Assembly: GCA_963830495.1 (NCBI GenBank)
Contig: CAWHMS010000002.1
Coordinates: forward strand, 992,001-1,056,000
Length of the DNA: 64,000 bases
Direction of reading: 5' to 3'
DNA from: CAWHMS01 sp963830495
GTDB lineage: Bacteria; Actinomycetota; Actinomycetes; Propionibacteriales; Nocardioidaceae
The position numbers and the translations under genes are program-made. Below the pieces are notes generated by a model. The model ran no database searches and had not been told where the DNA came from. It saw nothing but the letters and a program-made list of their open reading frames with translations. Shown here piece by piece: positions 1 through 7,575 of this stretch; within the stretch, counting starts at the first letter, position 1, and every line of letters starts with the position of its first letter.

Positions 1-195
1 TCGATGGAAGCGGAGGAGTTCGCAGCCGCGCATCCGGAGCGGGAGGACGTGCGGATCGCCGCAGGCGTGCTGCGAGGCGGGGAAGTGCATTGCGTGCTGC
101 GGATGCGCAGCCACGATGAAGACGACTCGTTGCTGCACGGCCCGGATCTGGTGCCTGGTCTGGTCAGCGCACTCCGGGAGACGCTCGAGGCCTGA
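1..195 (+). CDS. PPA1309-like protein, 3' end only
   Basis: The reading frame is open to the left edge and ends with TGA at 193-195, so only about the last 64 residues are present. The piece reads as a soluble acidic protein ending in LVSALRETLEA. Actinobacterial genes of the PPA1309 family usually sit directly upstream of a UPF0182 gene, which is the arrangement here; the family call rests on that context and on overall resemblance. The function of the family is unknown. Confidence 0.55.
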   Translation, partial: SMEAEEFAAAHPEREDVRIAAGVLRGGEVHCVLRMRSHDEDDSLLHGPDLVPGLVSALRETLEA

Positions 196-236
196 GGGCC
201 ACGAGGCGAGAGCATGAGAAGGATGAGGGAAGCCAA

Positions 237-3200
237 GTGAGCGGCATCTTCGACGCCAGTGCGGGTGGCCAGCCGGCGGCCCAGCCGCCGAAACGGACTG
301 GTTCGCGCCGGCCGCGAGCGCTGCTGCCGACTCTTGGTGTCGTCGTGGTGCTCGTGGTGCTCGCGTCGATCTTCGTGGAAGTGTGGACCGACCGGCTGTG
401 GTTCCAGTCGCTCGGCTTCGGCGAGGTCTACACGACCGTGCTCTGGACTCGGATCGGGCTCTTCATCTTCTTCGGGCTGCTGCTCGGGCTGACCGCCGTG
501 GGCAACGTCTACCTCGCCTTCCGGATGCGGCCGATCCTCTTCACCGACGGCTACCGCAACCCGTCGATCGAGCGCTACCAGGACATGCTGGACCCGGTAC
601 GGCGGTGGGTCCTGATCGGGCTCGGCGCGATCCTCTTCCTGTTCGGCGGGGCGAGCGCGTCCGGGCAGTGGCAGAAGTACCTGCTGTGGCAGAACCGGGT
701 CGAGTTCGGGGAGAAGGACGTCTACTTCAACCTGGACATCGGCTTCTTCGTGTTCAGCTACCCATGGTTCCGCTTCTTGGTGAGCTTCGTCTTCACCGTG
801 CTGGTGGTGTCTCTCGTCGTCGCCATCGTCACGCACTATCTCTACGGCGGGATCCGGTTGCAGGCGGCCCGCGACAAGTTCTCCTCCGGGGCCCAGATCC
901 ACCTGTCGGTGCTGCTCGGACTGTTCATGCTGGTGCGGGCCGTGTCGTACTGGCTGGACCGCTACGGCCTCGCAACCTCGGACGGCTTCTTCACCGGCGT
1001 CTCCTACACCGACGCGAATGCCGTGCTGCCGTCGAAGAACATCCTGGCGATCATCGCGCTGATCTGTGCCGTGCTGTTCTTCGCCAACATCTTCAGGCCG
1101 GGGTGGCTGCTGCCCGTGCTCGGCTTCGGGCTGCTCATCCTGTCGGCCATCCTCATCGGCGGGATCTGGCCGGCGATCGTGCAGCGCTTCCAGGTGCAGC
1201 CTTCGGAGACCGACAAGGAGGCGGCGTACATCGCCAAGAACATCGAGGCGACCAGGCTTGCCTATGACATCGACGACGTCGACGTACGGCCCTATGCCGG
1301 CACCTCGACCCGCTCTGCGGTGGAGGTGAAGGCGGAGTCCGACAGCCTCCCGGGCGTCCGGCTCATCGACCCCAAGCTGGTCGCGCCTGCCTTCGAGCAG
1401 CTGCAGCAGCAGCGCGGCTTCTACTCGATGCCCGACGTCCTCGACGTCGACCGGTACACCTTCGAGGAGGGGTCGCCGCCGCGGGACGTCGTCATCGCGA
1501 CACGCGAGCTCAACCTGGACGGGCTGAGCGACGACCAGCGGAACTGGAACAACGACCACACCGTCTTCACCCACGGGTACGGCGTCGTGGCCGCCTACGG
1601 CGACGTGCGCGGCCCGACCGGGTTCCCGGTGTGGGCGGCGCAGAACCTGCCGACGGTCGGGAAGCTCGGCGAGTTCCAACAGGAGGTTTATTACGGCGAG
1701 ACCGGGCCTAGCTACTCGATCGTCGGCGCGCCGGAGGGGCAGGCGCCGGTCGAGCTCAACATCCCGGAGACGAGTAGCACCAGCGGAGGCGGCGACGAGA
1801 CATCGACGTACGACGGGGAGGGTGGCGTCGACATCGGCTCGTCCTTCAACCAGCTGCTCTACTCGGCGAAGTTTTGGGACTCCTCGATCCTGCTGTCGGG
1901 CCGGGTCAACAGCGAGTCGAAGATCCTCTACGACCGCAACCCGCGAGACATGGTCGAGAAGGTCGCCCCCTGGCTCACCGTCGACGGCGACGCCTACCCG
2001 GCGGTCGTGGACGGGCGGCTGCTGTGGATCATCGACGGCTACACCACGACCGACGACTACCCCATGTCGCAGCGAGTCGATCTCAGCGACGCGACCAACG
2101 ACTCGCTCAGTGACGAGACCTCGCTGGCCGCACAGCAATCCGACGAGATCAACTACATCCGCAACTCGGTGAAGGCCACTGTCGACGCGTACGACGGCAC
2201 GGTCACGCTGTACGAGTGGGACGAGGACGACCCGCTCCTGGACGCGTGGATGGGCGCCTTCCCGGACACGGTGCAACCCAAGTCCGAGATCAGCGAGCCG
2301 TTGTTGGAGCACCTGCGCTACCCCGAGGACATGTTCAAGGTCCAGCGGGAGCTGCTGGCGACGTACCACGTGATCGACCCGAACAAGTTCTACGGTGGTT
2401 CGGAGAACTGGCTGGTGCCCGAGGACCCGACGATCGGTGGCGACGTGGCGCAGCCGCCGTTCTTCCTGACGGTGAAGCTGCCCGACCAGGGTGACGAGGT
2501 GCAGCCGTCGGAGTTCTCGCTGACCACTGTCTATGTGCCGCAGGGCCGGCAGAACCTGGCCAGCTTCATGTCGGTCAACTCCGACCCGCTGAGTGAGAAC
2601 TACGGGCAGATGACGGTGCTCGAGCTGCCGAGCGACAACGCCGTGGACGGGCCGGGGCAGGTCGCCAACGCGATGCAGAACGACCCGCAGGTGGCCAATG
2701 CGCTGCTGGAGTTCAAGCAGGCCGAGTCGCGGGCGCTCAGCGGCAACCTGCTGACGCTGCCGATCGGTGAAGAGCTGTTCTACGTGCAGCCGATCTACAC
2801 CCAGCGCGGCGGCACCGGGTCGTTCCCGATCCTGCAGTACGTGCTCACCTCTATCGACGACCAGGTGGGCATCGGTACGTCGTTCGAGTCGTCCTTCGCC
2901 GACGCGCTCGGGCTGGAGTCCAACGAGGAAGCCGGCGGGCAGGATCCGGAGACCGTGCCACCCCCTGGCAGCGGAGCCGGACCGGACGGCGGGCCGGGCG
3001 GCGGGCCTGGCGACGGACCGGGCTCCGGACCGCCGCAGAACCAGACCGACGAGGAGCGGCTGGACGACTATCTGCAGCGGGCGTCTGCCGCCTTCGAGCA
3101 GGCCCAGGCGGCCTTGAACGAGGATCCGCCGGCGCTGGGGGACTACCAGCGGCTCAACCAGGAGGGGCTGGACTGGCTGGAGCGCGCGGTCGACCTTCGG

Positions 3201-3323
3201 GAGCAGATGGAGTCCGAGGGCGGAAGCTCTGGCGGTGCGGGGTCTGGTGACGACGGCACCGGTGAAGGTGGCACGGACGGTGACGGTACGGATGGCGGCG
3301 ATGCCGGCAGCGGCGGCGGGTAG
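237..3323 (+). CDS. UPF0182 family integral membrane protein
   Basis: This 1028-residue protein starts with GTG at 237, just after the preceding gene. The N-terminal 320 residues hold about seven hydrophobic segments, the first at roughly 30-50 after a basic, proline-rich cytoplasmic tail. The rest is a large, mostly soluble region of the kind conserved in UPF0182 (DUF969-unrelated, function unknown). The C-terminal 120 residues contain a Gly/Pro linker (about residues 905-935), a short helical segment rich in Glu, Ala and Gln, and a Gly/Asp/Ser-rich tail. Length and architecture are normal for the family in actinobacteria. No enzymatic motif is visible and no role is proposed. Confidence 0.9.
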   Translation: MSGIFDASAGGQPAAQPPKRTGSRRPRALLPTLGVVVVLVVLASIFVEVWTDRLWFQSLGFGEVYTTVLWTRIGLFIFFGLLLGLTAVGNVYLAFRMRPILFTDGYRNPSIERYQDMLDPVRRWVLIGLGAILFLFGGASASGQWQKYLLWQNRVEFGEKDVYFNLDIGFFVFSYPWFRFLVSFVFTVLVVSLVVAIVTHYLYGGIRLQAARDKFSSGAQIHLSVLLGLFMLVRAVSYWLDRYGLATSDGFFTGVSYTDANAVLPSKNILAIIALICAVLFFANIFRPGWLLPVLGFGLLILSAILIGGIWPAIVQRFQVQPSETDKEAAYIAKNIEATRLAYDIDDVDVRPYAGTSTRSAVEVKAESDSLPGVRLIDPKLVAPAFEQLQQQRGFYSMPDVLDVDRYTFEEGSPPRDVVIATRELNLDGLSDDQRNWNNDHTVFTHGYGVVAAYGDVRGPTGFPVWAAQNLPTVGKLGEFQQEVYYGETGPSYSIVGAPEGQAPVELNIPETSSTSGGGDETSTYDGEGGVDIGSSFNQLLYSAKFWDSSILLSGRVNSESKILYDRNPRDMVEKVAPWLTVDGDAYPAVVDGRLLWIIDGYTTTDDYPMSQRVDLSDATNDSLSDETSLAAQQSDEINYIRNSVKATVDAYDGTVTLYEWDEDDPLLDAWMGAFPDTVQPKSEISEPLLEHLRYPEDMFKVQRELLATYHVIDPNKFYGGSENWLVPEDPTIGGDVAQPPFFLTVKLPDQGDEVQPSEFSLTTVYVPQGRQNLASFMSVNSDPLSENYGQMTVLELPSDNAVDGPGQVANAMQNDPQVANALLEFKQAESRALSGNLLTLPIGEELFYVQPIYTQRGGTGSFPILQYVLTSIDDQVGIGTSFESSFADALGLESNEEAGGQDPETVPPPGSGAGPDGGPGGGPGDGPGSGPPQNQTDEERLDDYLQRASAAFEQAQAALNEDPPALGDYQRLNQEGLDWLERAVDLREQMESEGGSSGGAGSGDDGTGEGGTDGDGTDGGDAGSGGG

Positions 3324-3437
3324 TCCTCATCGGACTCCCGGACACGGCAGTCCGGATTGGCCTTTACGCCGCGACTAGAGTCCAGGGCGGCTAACTCGAG
3401 CCGGTGCCTCCGGCGGCCCAGTGAGGGAGATGCAGCG

Positions 3438-4046
3438 ATGTTCGTGCAGGTGATCCGAGGTCAGATCAACGACGTAGCCGGGATGGATGCAGCCATGGAC
3501 ACATGGATGCGAGACCTGTCGCCAGGCGCTGTCGGATGGCTGGGCAGTACCGGCGGGGTGACCGAGGACGGGCGAGGGATCATGGTCGCTCGCTTCGACT
3601 CCGAAGAGTCGGCAAGACAAAACAGTCAGCGCCCAGAGCAGGGCGCTTGGTGGGCCGAGACCTCGAAGGTCTTCAGCGGTGAGCCCACGTTCCGCGACAG
3701 CACAGTCGTCGATGTCGATGTCGTCGGGAACCCCGACCAGGCGGGCTTTGTGCAGGTCATCCAGGGCCGGGGAACCGACCCCGATCGAGCCCGGGAGCTC
3801 ATGCAGGACGACTCCGATGCCTGGGCGGAGCATCGCCCGGACATCCTCGGCAGTCTGGCGATCCAGCACGAGGGCGGCGAGTACACGGTGGTCTTGTACT
3901 TCACGAGCGAGGAAGAAGCCCGCGAAGGCGAGAAGAAGGAGCCGCCGCCGGAGCTGAAGGCGCAGATGGAGGAGATGGACGCTCTCAGCGTGGGGGAGCC
4001 CGAGTTCCTCGACCTCAAGCACCCGATCCTTCGGTCAGCGAGGTAA
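3438..4046 (+). CDS. Two-repeat ABM-like (dimeric alpha/beta barrel) protein
   Basis: The protein has 202 residues. The ATG at 3438 is chosen because a GGGAGA sequence precedes it and the protein then begins MFVQVIRG. The second half begins with a matching segment, GFVQVIQGRG, at about residue 97, so the protein looks like an internal duplication of a domain of about 95 residues. Short strands beginning VQVI followed by an acidic helix are typical of antibiotic-biosynthesis-monooxygenase-like ferredoxin folds, which fits a single chain mimicking a dimer. No catalytic residue can be named. The fold assignment is inference. Confidence 0.65.
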   Translation: MFVQVIRGQINDVAGMDAAMDTWMRDLSPGAVGWLGSTGGVTEDGRGIMVARFDSEESARQNSQRPEQGAWWAETSKVFSGEPTFRDSTVVDVDVVGNPDQAGFVQVIQGRGTDPDRARELMQDDSDAWAEHRPDILGSLAIQHEGGEYTVVLYFTSEEEAREGEKKEPPPELKAQMEEMDALSVGEPEFLDLKHPILRSAR

Positions 4047-4193
4047 AGCTCGACGGTTGAGCGATCGTCTGGGTGGGCTCCTTCGGTTGTCCCTCCGCGA
4101 TTTCGGTCGGCTGGGCTTGGCCCCCTGGCCGGGCGAACGGCGTACTCGTACGCGTCGGCGTAGGTGGGGCGAACCCGTGCCGAGCATGCCGAT

Positions 4194-4222
4194 TTGATTC
4201 GGTCTGGCGTGCGCCGTAGGGT
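4194..4222 (+). promoter_or_regulatory. Predicted promoter of tRNA-fMet
   Basis: TTGATT at 4194-4199 and TAGGGT at 4217-4222 are separated by exactly 17 bp and lie 28 bp before the mature tRNA. They match housekeeping sigma-70 type -35 and -10 boxes. Prediction from sequence only. Confidence 0.5.
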
Positions 4223-4249
4223 GGGGCACCGCTGATGATAGTCAGCCGC

Positions 4250-4323
4250 CGCGGGGTGGAGCAGTTCGGTAGCTCGCTGGGCTCATAACCCAGAGGTCGC
4301 AGGTTCAAATCCTGCCCCCGCTA
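4250..4323 (+). tRNA. Initiator tRNA-Met (anticodon CAT)
   Basis: The cloverleaf is complete: acceptor stem with an unpaired C1 against T72, D-arm with AGCAGTTCGGTAGCTC, anticodon stem CTGGG/CCCAG around CTCATAA, and T-arm GCAGG-TTCAAAT-CCTGC. The three consecutive G:C pairs next to the anticodon loop and the mismatch at 1:72 are the marks of initiator rather than elongator tRNA-Met. The CCA end is not encoded. Its 3' half serves as the attachment site of the island that follows. Confidence 0.95.
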
Positions 4324-4324
4324 C
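4289..4324 (+). repeat. attL: 36-bp direct repeat in the 3' half of tRNA-fMet
   Basis: This stretch covers the 3' strand of the anticodon stem, the variable loop, the T-arm and the acceptor 3' strand, plus one base. It is identical over 36 bp to 16754-16789 and differs on both flanks. Tyrosine recombinases commonly integrate in the 3' end of tRNA genes and leave such a repeat. The integrase remnant at 4733 lies just inside, as expected. Confidence 0.85.
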
Positions 4325-4328
4325 AAAG

Positions 4329-4364
4329 TTCAGGCGTGGGATCCAGTCGGATCCCACGCCTGAA
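4329..4364 (+). terminator. Hairpin terminator after tRNA-fMet
   Basis: A perfect 16-bp inverted repeat, TTCAGGCGTGGGATCC and its complement around the loop AGTC, begins six bases after the tRNA. It is followed by the T-rich stretch GCATTTTGATTT. This is a strong rho-independent terminator candidate. Confidence 0.8.
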
Positions 4365-4505
4365 AGCATTTTGATTTGATCCACCTTCCAGGAACCCTCC
4401 ATTTTGGGCGCGCGGAGCTCACTCTCCGCCTCGTCCGGATGACCGAGCCCCGACTGCTGCCGGTCGTTCCCGATGGCTACGGTGTCGTCTGCGCACCTCA
4501 TGTGC

Positions 4506-4729
4506 ATGAGCACCCATCACCTCGAAGGTCTCGAACAGCTCATCAGCATCGACGAGCTCTCCGAGTACCTCGGCGTACCGGTCAAGACGATCTACGACTG
4601 GCAGCTGACGGGCCACGGTCCTGCGCGATCCGGGTCGGCCGGCACCTGAAGTACGCGATCTCGGACGTGCGCGAGTGGCTGGCAGGCCAGCGCGAGAGTC
4701 TGCCAGGACGGGCTGCAAGCGGGGAGTGA
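4506..4729 (+). pseudogene. Excisionase/MerR-type helix-turn-helix protein, frameshifted
   Basis: From ATG 4506 the frame reads a helix-turn-helix of the excisionase type (LISIDELSEYLGVPVKTIYDW) and then stops early at 4647. From about 4619 a second frame carries the missing end (IRVGRHLKYAISDVREWLAGQ) to TGA 4727-4729. A single-base indel near 4615-4622 joins the two into the usual excisionase of about 75 residues. It lies immediately upstream of the integrase, the normal order for actinobacterial tRNA-integrating elements. As it stands it would make a truncated protein. Confidence 0.75.
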
Positions 4730-4732
4730 CCA

Positions 4733-5273
4733 ATGGCTAGGCCGCGCACACCGATCGGGACCTTCGGCGACATCGACTTCACGACGCTCGGACCTGAACG
4801 GGTGCGTGCCCGAACCCGCATTCGCGACTTCGACGGCGGGGTTCGTCGGGTGGAGGCAACGGCGCCGAGCAAGAAGCTCGCCGAGCACGGGCTGAAGGAG
4901 AAGCTGGTCCAGAGGGCAACGCTTGCGGGCGGCAGCCGCCAGCTGACCCCCGACAGCTCGTTCAAGGAACTCGTCGAGGTCTGGCTCGCCGACCTCGACC
5001 TCGAAGGCGGCTTGGCGCCGAGCACCAGGACTCTTTACGAGCGCAACATGCGCCAACTGGTGTTGCCGGCGTTCGAGCACTACACCCTCCGCGAGGTCAC
5101 GATCGGCCGGATCGAACCGTTCCTCAAGTCGCTGGCTGCGAACAAGAGTTACAGCTATGCCAAGCAGGCCAAGACCGTGCTGAACCTCGCGCTAGGGCTG
5201 GCGGCGCGCTACGAGGCGATTCCGAAGAATCCCGTCCGCGAGGCGAAGCGAATGAAGAAGCCGCAGTCGCAAG
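4733..5273 (+). pseudogene. Tyrosine-recombinase integrase, N-terminal half only
   Basis: From ATG 4733 the first 180 codons match actinobacterial phage-type integrases: an N-terminal arm-binding region (opening ARPRTPIGTFGDI) and a SAM-like core-binding domain (LAPSTRTLYERNMRQLVLPAFE to NLALGLAARYEAIPKNPVREAKRM). At about 5273 the similarity ends; the frame stays open to 5626 but reads an Arg-rich shadow of the next gene. The catalytic domain with its R-H-R-Y residues is absent, so the gene cannot encode an active recombinase. It begins four bases after the excisionase remnant, as in an intact int/xis unit. Confidence 0.8.
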
Positions 5274-5312
5274 CGGTCTCGCGCACGCACGCGTCTCTGG
5301 TGGGGTGCCGAG

Positions 5313-5747
5313 ATGACTCACAACGGTGGCGATTACGGTCCGACCGTGGGCGCCTTCGCTCGTCAAGACATTCCCAACACATGGTTCGTCCTCAATGCGT
5401 TCCACAACAAGGCGGCCGCCCTCGCGGCGCTGAGGATGCTTCCCGGTATGCCCGGCCGCCCTATCAACCGGCTCTCCACTGCGTTCAATCACTACCTAAC
5501 AACGGTCATGCTGGACTCCGTTGCTCCGATCCCGGCTCCGGACTTGGCTGCCGCCGAGGAGTGGGTAGCAGGACGGGCGGACCCGGATCAGCTAGTGGAG
5601 GACACCTTTCCGGAAGGACCCGATGAGGATCCGGTGGACGAGAGCCTAGTTGACGCGGTGGAGGAACTTGTCCGACGCGTCGCGCGGGAGGTCGACATCC
5701 CGCTGGAACCCGAGCCAGAGACTGATAGCGATCCCGTTGGCGCTTGA
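5313..5747 (+). CDS. Hypothetical protein with acidic C-terminus
   Basis: The 144-residue frame starts at ATG 5313 in a different frame from the integrase remnant. It has a plausible globular first half (PNTWFVLNAFHNKAAALAAL) and a very acidic tail rich in Asp, Glu and Pro. The frame is open upstream to 5256, so it may be the 3' part of a gene fused onto the broken integrase. No family is recognised. It could be a remnant rather than an active gene. Confidence 0.4.
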   Translation: MTHNGGDYGPTVGAFARQDIPNTWFVLNAFHNKAAALAALRMLPGMPGRPINRLSTAFNHYLTTVMLDSVAPIPAPDLAAAEEWVAGRADPDQLVEDTFPEGPDEDPVDESLVDAVEELVRRVAREVDIPLEPEPETDSDPVGA

Positions 5748-5919
5748 CCCTCGGCTCGGTGGACGTGGCTGGCTCGGAGGAGCCGCTCTGTGGTGGGAGG
5801 ACCTGTGATCCGCAGAAGCTTTGGGTGTGTCTCCGTCAACCTGTGTTGCCGCCGAGCACGCAGACGCGCTTATTGCCACACCTGGCACTGGTGCAGACGC
5901 GGGCTGCACCGGGTCGTTG

Positions 5920-6273
5920 TCAGGCCGGTTTGGCGTACGCCTTGATGCCGGTGTCGAGGATGACGCAGGGTTCGTCGCCGACCGTCCAGGCGTCATGACC
6001 CGGGTCCAAGTTCACGACATCGCCGGGACCGACGGTCATCTCGTTGCCGTCCCCGAACCGGATGGTCATCTGACCGGACGTGCAGATCCCGGTGTGGTGG
6101 GTCTGGCAGGAGTCGGTGCCGGCGATCGGCTTGACGTCGTCGGACCAGCGCCAGCCGGGCTCGAACACGCCGCGGCCGAGGGTGAAGTCACCGAGGGTGA
6201 CCACGTCCATGTGGCCGTGGGCCTTGAAGGGGCGTCGCTCGTGCGGGGTCTCGATGTTCTGCTTCTCTGACAT
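5920..6273 (-). CDS. Cupin-domain protein
   Basis: A 117-residue single-domain cupin. ATG at 6273 is preceded by a GGAGAGGG ribosome-binding site. The central part holds THHTGICTSGQMTIRFGDG and the later GPGDVVNLDPGHDAW, which match the two cupin motifs; His and Glu-like ligands are partly replaced, so metal binding is uncertain. Such stand-alone cupins are usually small-molecule sensors or dioxygenase-like proteins. It sits at the downstream end of a run of gene fragments on the same strand, which leaves no functional neighbour to judge by. Confidence 0.75.
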   Translation of the reverse strand: MSEKQNIETPHERRPFKAHGHMDVVTLGDFTLGRGVFEPGWRWSDDVKPIAGTDSCQTHHTGICTSGQMTIRFGDGNEMTVGPGDVVNLDPGHDAWTVGDEPCVILDTGIKAYAKPA

Positions 6274-6316
6274 GGCGCTGCCCTCTCCTTGTTTGGGTGA
6301 TACTCAGTGTTTCGGT

Positions 6317-6356
6317 CTTGGTGGCGAGCACGGAAGACTTGGTGGCGAGCACGGAA
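6317..6356. repeat. Tandem repeat, 19-bp unit, period 21 bp
   Basis: The unit CTTGGTGGCGAGCACGGAA occurs at 6317-6335 and 6338-6356, separated by GA. In the methyltransferase remnant it duplicates the codons for SVLATK. It looks like a small slippage duplication at the end of a decayed gene. Confidence 0.8.
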
Positions 6357-6513
6357 ATGCTCTTGACACCGTACTTGGCGCTGGCGTCGCGGGCACGGTC
6401 GGAGATGAACTCATACGGGTTGACGCGATGCGCGACGATGGTAAAGCCAGCGGACTCGATGGCCCGGAGATAGAGCTCCTGCTGAGCGGCGCCGCCGATG
6501 CAGGAGGCCGGCG
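6338..6513 (-). pseudogene. C-terminal fragment of a SAM methyltransferase (ArsM/UbiE-like)
   Basis: Reading right to left, codons for CIGGAAQQELYLRAIESAGF and later YGVKSISVLA match the last 55 or so residues of class I methyltransferases annotated as arsenite or UbiE-like methyltransferases. The catalytic SAM-binding part is absent. The fragment is fused in frame behind an IS110 fragment, showing that it is a rearrangement product. Substrate cannot be inferred. Confidence 0.6.
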
Positions 6514-6514
6514 A

Positions 6515-6658
6515 CTCACCCGCGCCAGCGATCACCGACTCCAACCGGTCCACGTCGTTGACGATCCGCACCGCCTCCAACACATCGCCCTCAGCGGTGC
6601 TCCGAACGATCACACTGCGCCGGCGATGCAGATCGATACCGACCAACTGCTGCCCTGC
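6515..6658 (-). mobile_element. IS110-family transposase, N-terminal fragment
   Basis: About 46 codons read VGIDLHRRRSVIVR and continue to IVNDVDRLESVIAGAGE. This is the start of the DEDD (RuvC-like) catalytic domain of IS110-type transposases, whose first Asp lies in VGID. Everything after it is missing. It is spliced between an ABC permease fragment and a methyltransferase fragment. Confidence 0.7.
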
Positions 6659-6669
6659 GTACTCAAGCC

Positions 6670-7210
6670 GGACCAGTCGGGCGAGACGGCGGTGACGTTC
6701 GGGACGTGCCGCAGTGGGCTGATGCCGAGGACCCAGTCGGGCAGCTTGAACGTCGGACCGAGGATGGTGAGACCGAAGGTCGCCACGATCCCGCCCCAGG
6801 CGATGAGCCGGAGGCGGCGGGCGCGGCGCCCACCGCGGCGGGCGCGAGGCCAACCAGCACCCACACCGCAGGGATGGTCACGGTGGCCTGCCAGATCACG
6901 TCTCCGAAAGCAACGCTGCCGTCCGTGGCGTGGGCGACCAGCCCGAGGGCGGTGCCGGTCACGACGACTGCTACCGCAGGTCCGAGGAGCGCGACGACCG
7001 CGTTCGAGGCTAGGTAGGTGGAGCGGCGCAGCGAGGCGGCCAGGAGCGGTTCGACTCGGTACTCGATCTCTTCGGCGTAGATGCGCAACGCGACCTGGAC
7101 ACCCATGACGGCGGCGATGATGGCGATGATCTGCAGAATGGTCACTAGGAAGGCGAACGTGAGAGCAGCGGAGTCCACCGCGCCCTGGCCCAGGAGCTCA
7201 TCCTCGCTGC
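6670..7210 (-). pseudogene. ABC-2 type permease fragment, frameshifted
   Basis: The first part (from about 7210, GQGAVDSAALTFAFLVTILQ) encodes hydrophobic segments of an antibiotic-exporter type ABC permease. After about residue 135 the coding potential moves to another frame (IVATFGLTILGPTFKLPDWV, then PLRHVPNVTAVSPDW), so there is a frameshift around 6850. Both ends of the gene are lost: the left end joins an IS110 fragment and the right end abuts an IS30 fragment. No partner ATPase gene is present. Confidence 0.65.
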
Positions 7211-7311
7211 CTGAGCGGCAGCGGATCGCCACTTTGCGCGGGCGTGGCCTGCGTGTCTGCGAGATCGCGCGGAGGCTGGGGCGGTCGCCATCGGCGGTGC
7301 GCGGGAGCTAG
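7198..7311 (+). mobile_element. IS30-family transposase, N-terminal HTH fragment
   Basis: Codons on the plus strand read LPERQRIATLRGRGLRVCEI followed by ARRLGRSPSAVRGS and a TAG stop. This matches the helix-turn-helix_38 region at the start of IS30-type transposases, where SPSTVSREL is usual. The rest of the transposase is absent. No terminal inverted repeats were found. Confidence 0.6.
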
Positions 7312-7575
7312 GCGTCACGGATGCAGCGGACGGTCCTCATCAGGGGAGCTTGTCGACATCCTTCGTCCGCCGGGCTTGCGGCGACACCTGACCGGAGCCG
7401 GCTGAGACCATGACCCGGAGGGCCTGCTCCGGTGGCATTGCCGACTTCGAGCGGCGGTCCTAGAGTCGTGTCTGTCACGCCCTGTTGGTCGCCACGTCCG
7501 CGGGGTGCGCTGGTTACGGCGGACCCGGTGTGCCTGGTCGGTGGGGTCGCCGCTTCAGTCGCAGGGGGTGGAGGT

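Noticed and set aside
4015..4513. Minus-strand frames around the tRNA, one reading VAGAGFEPATSG
   Set aside because: This peptide is the antisense reading of the tRNA T-arm and is a well-known false ORF; the tRNA explains the sequence.
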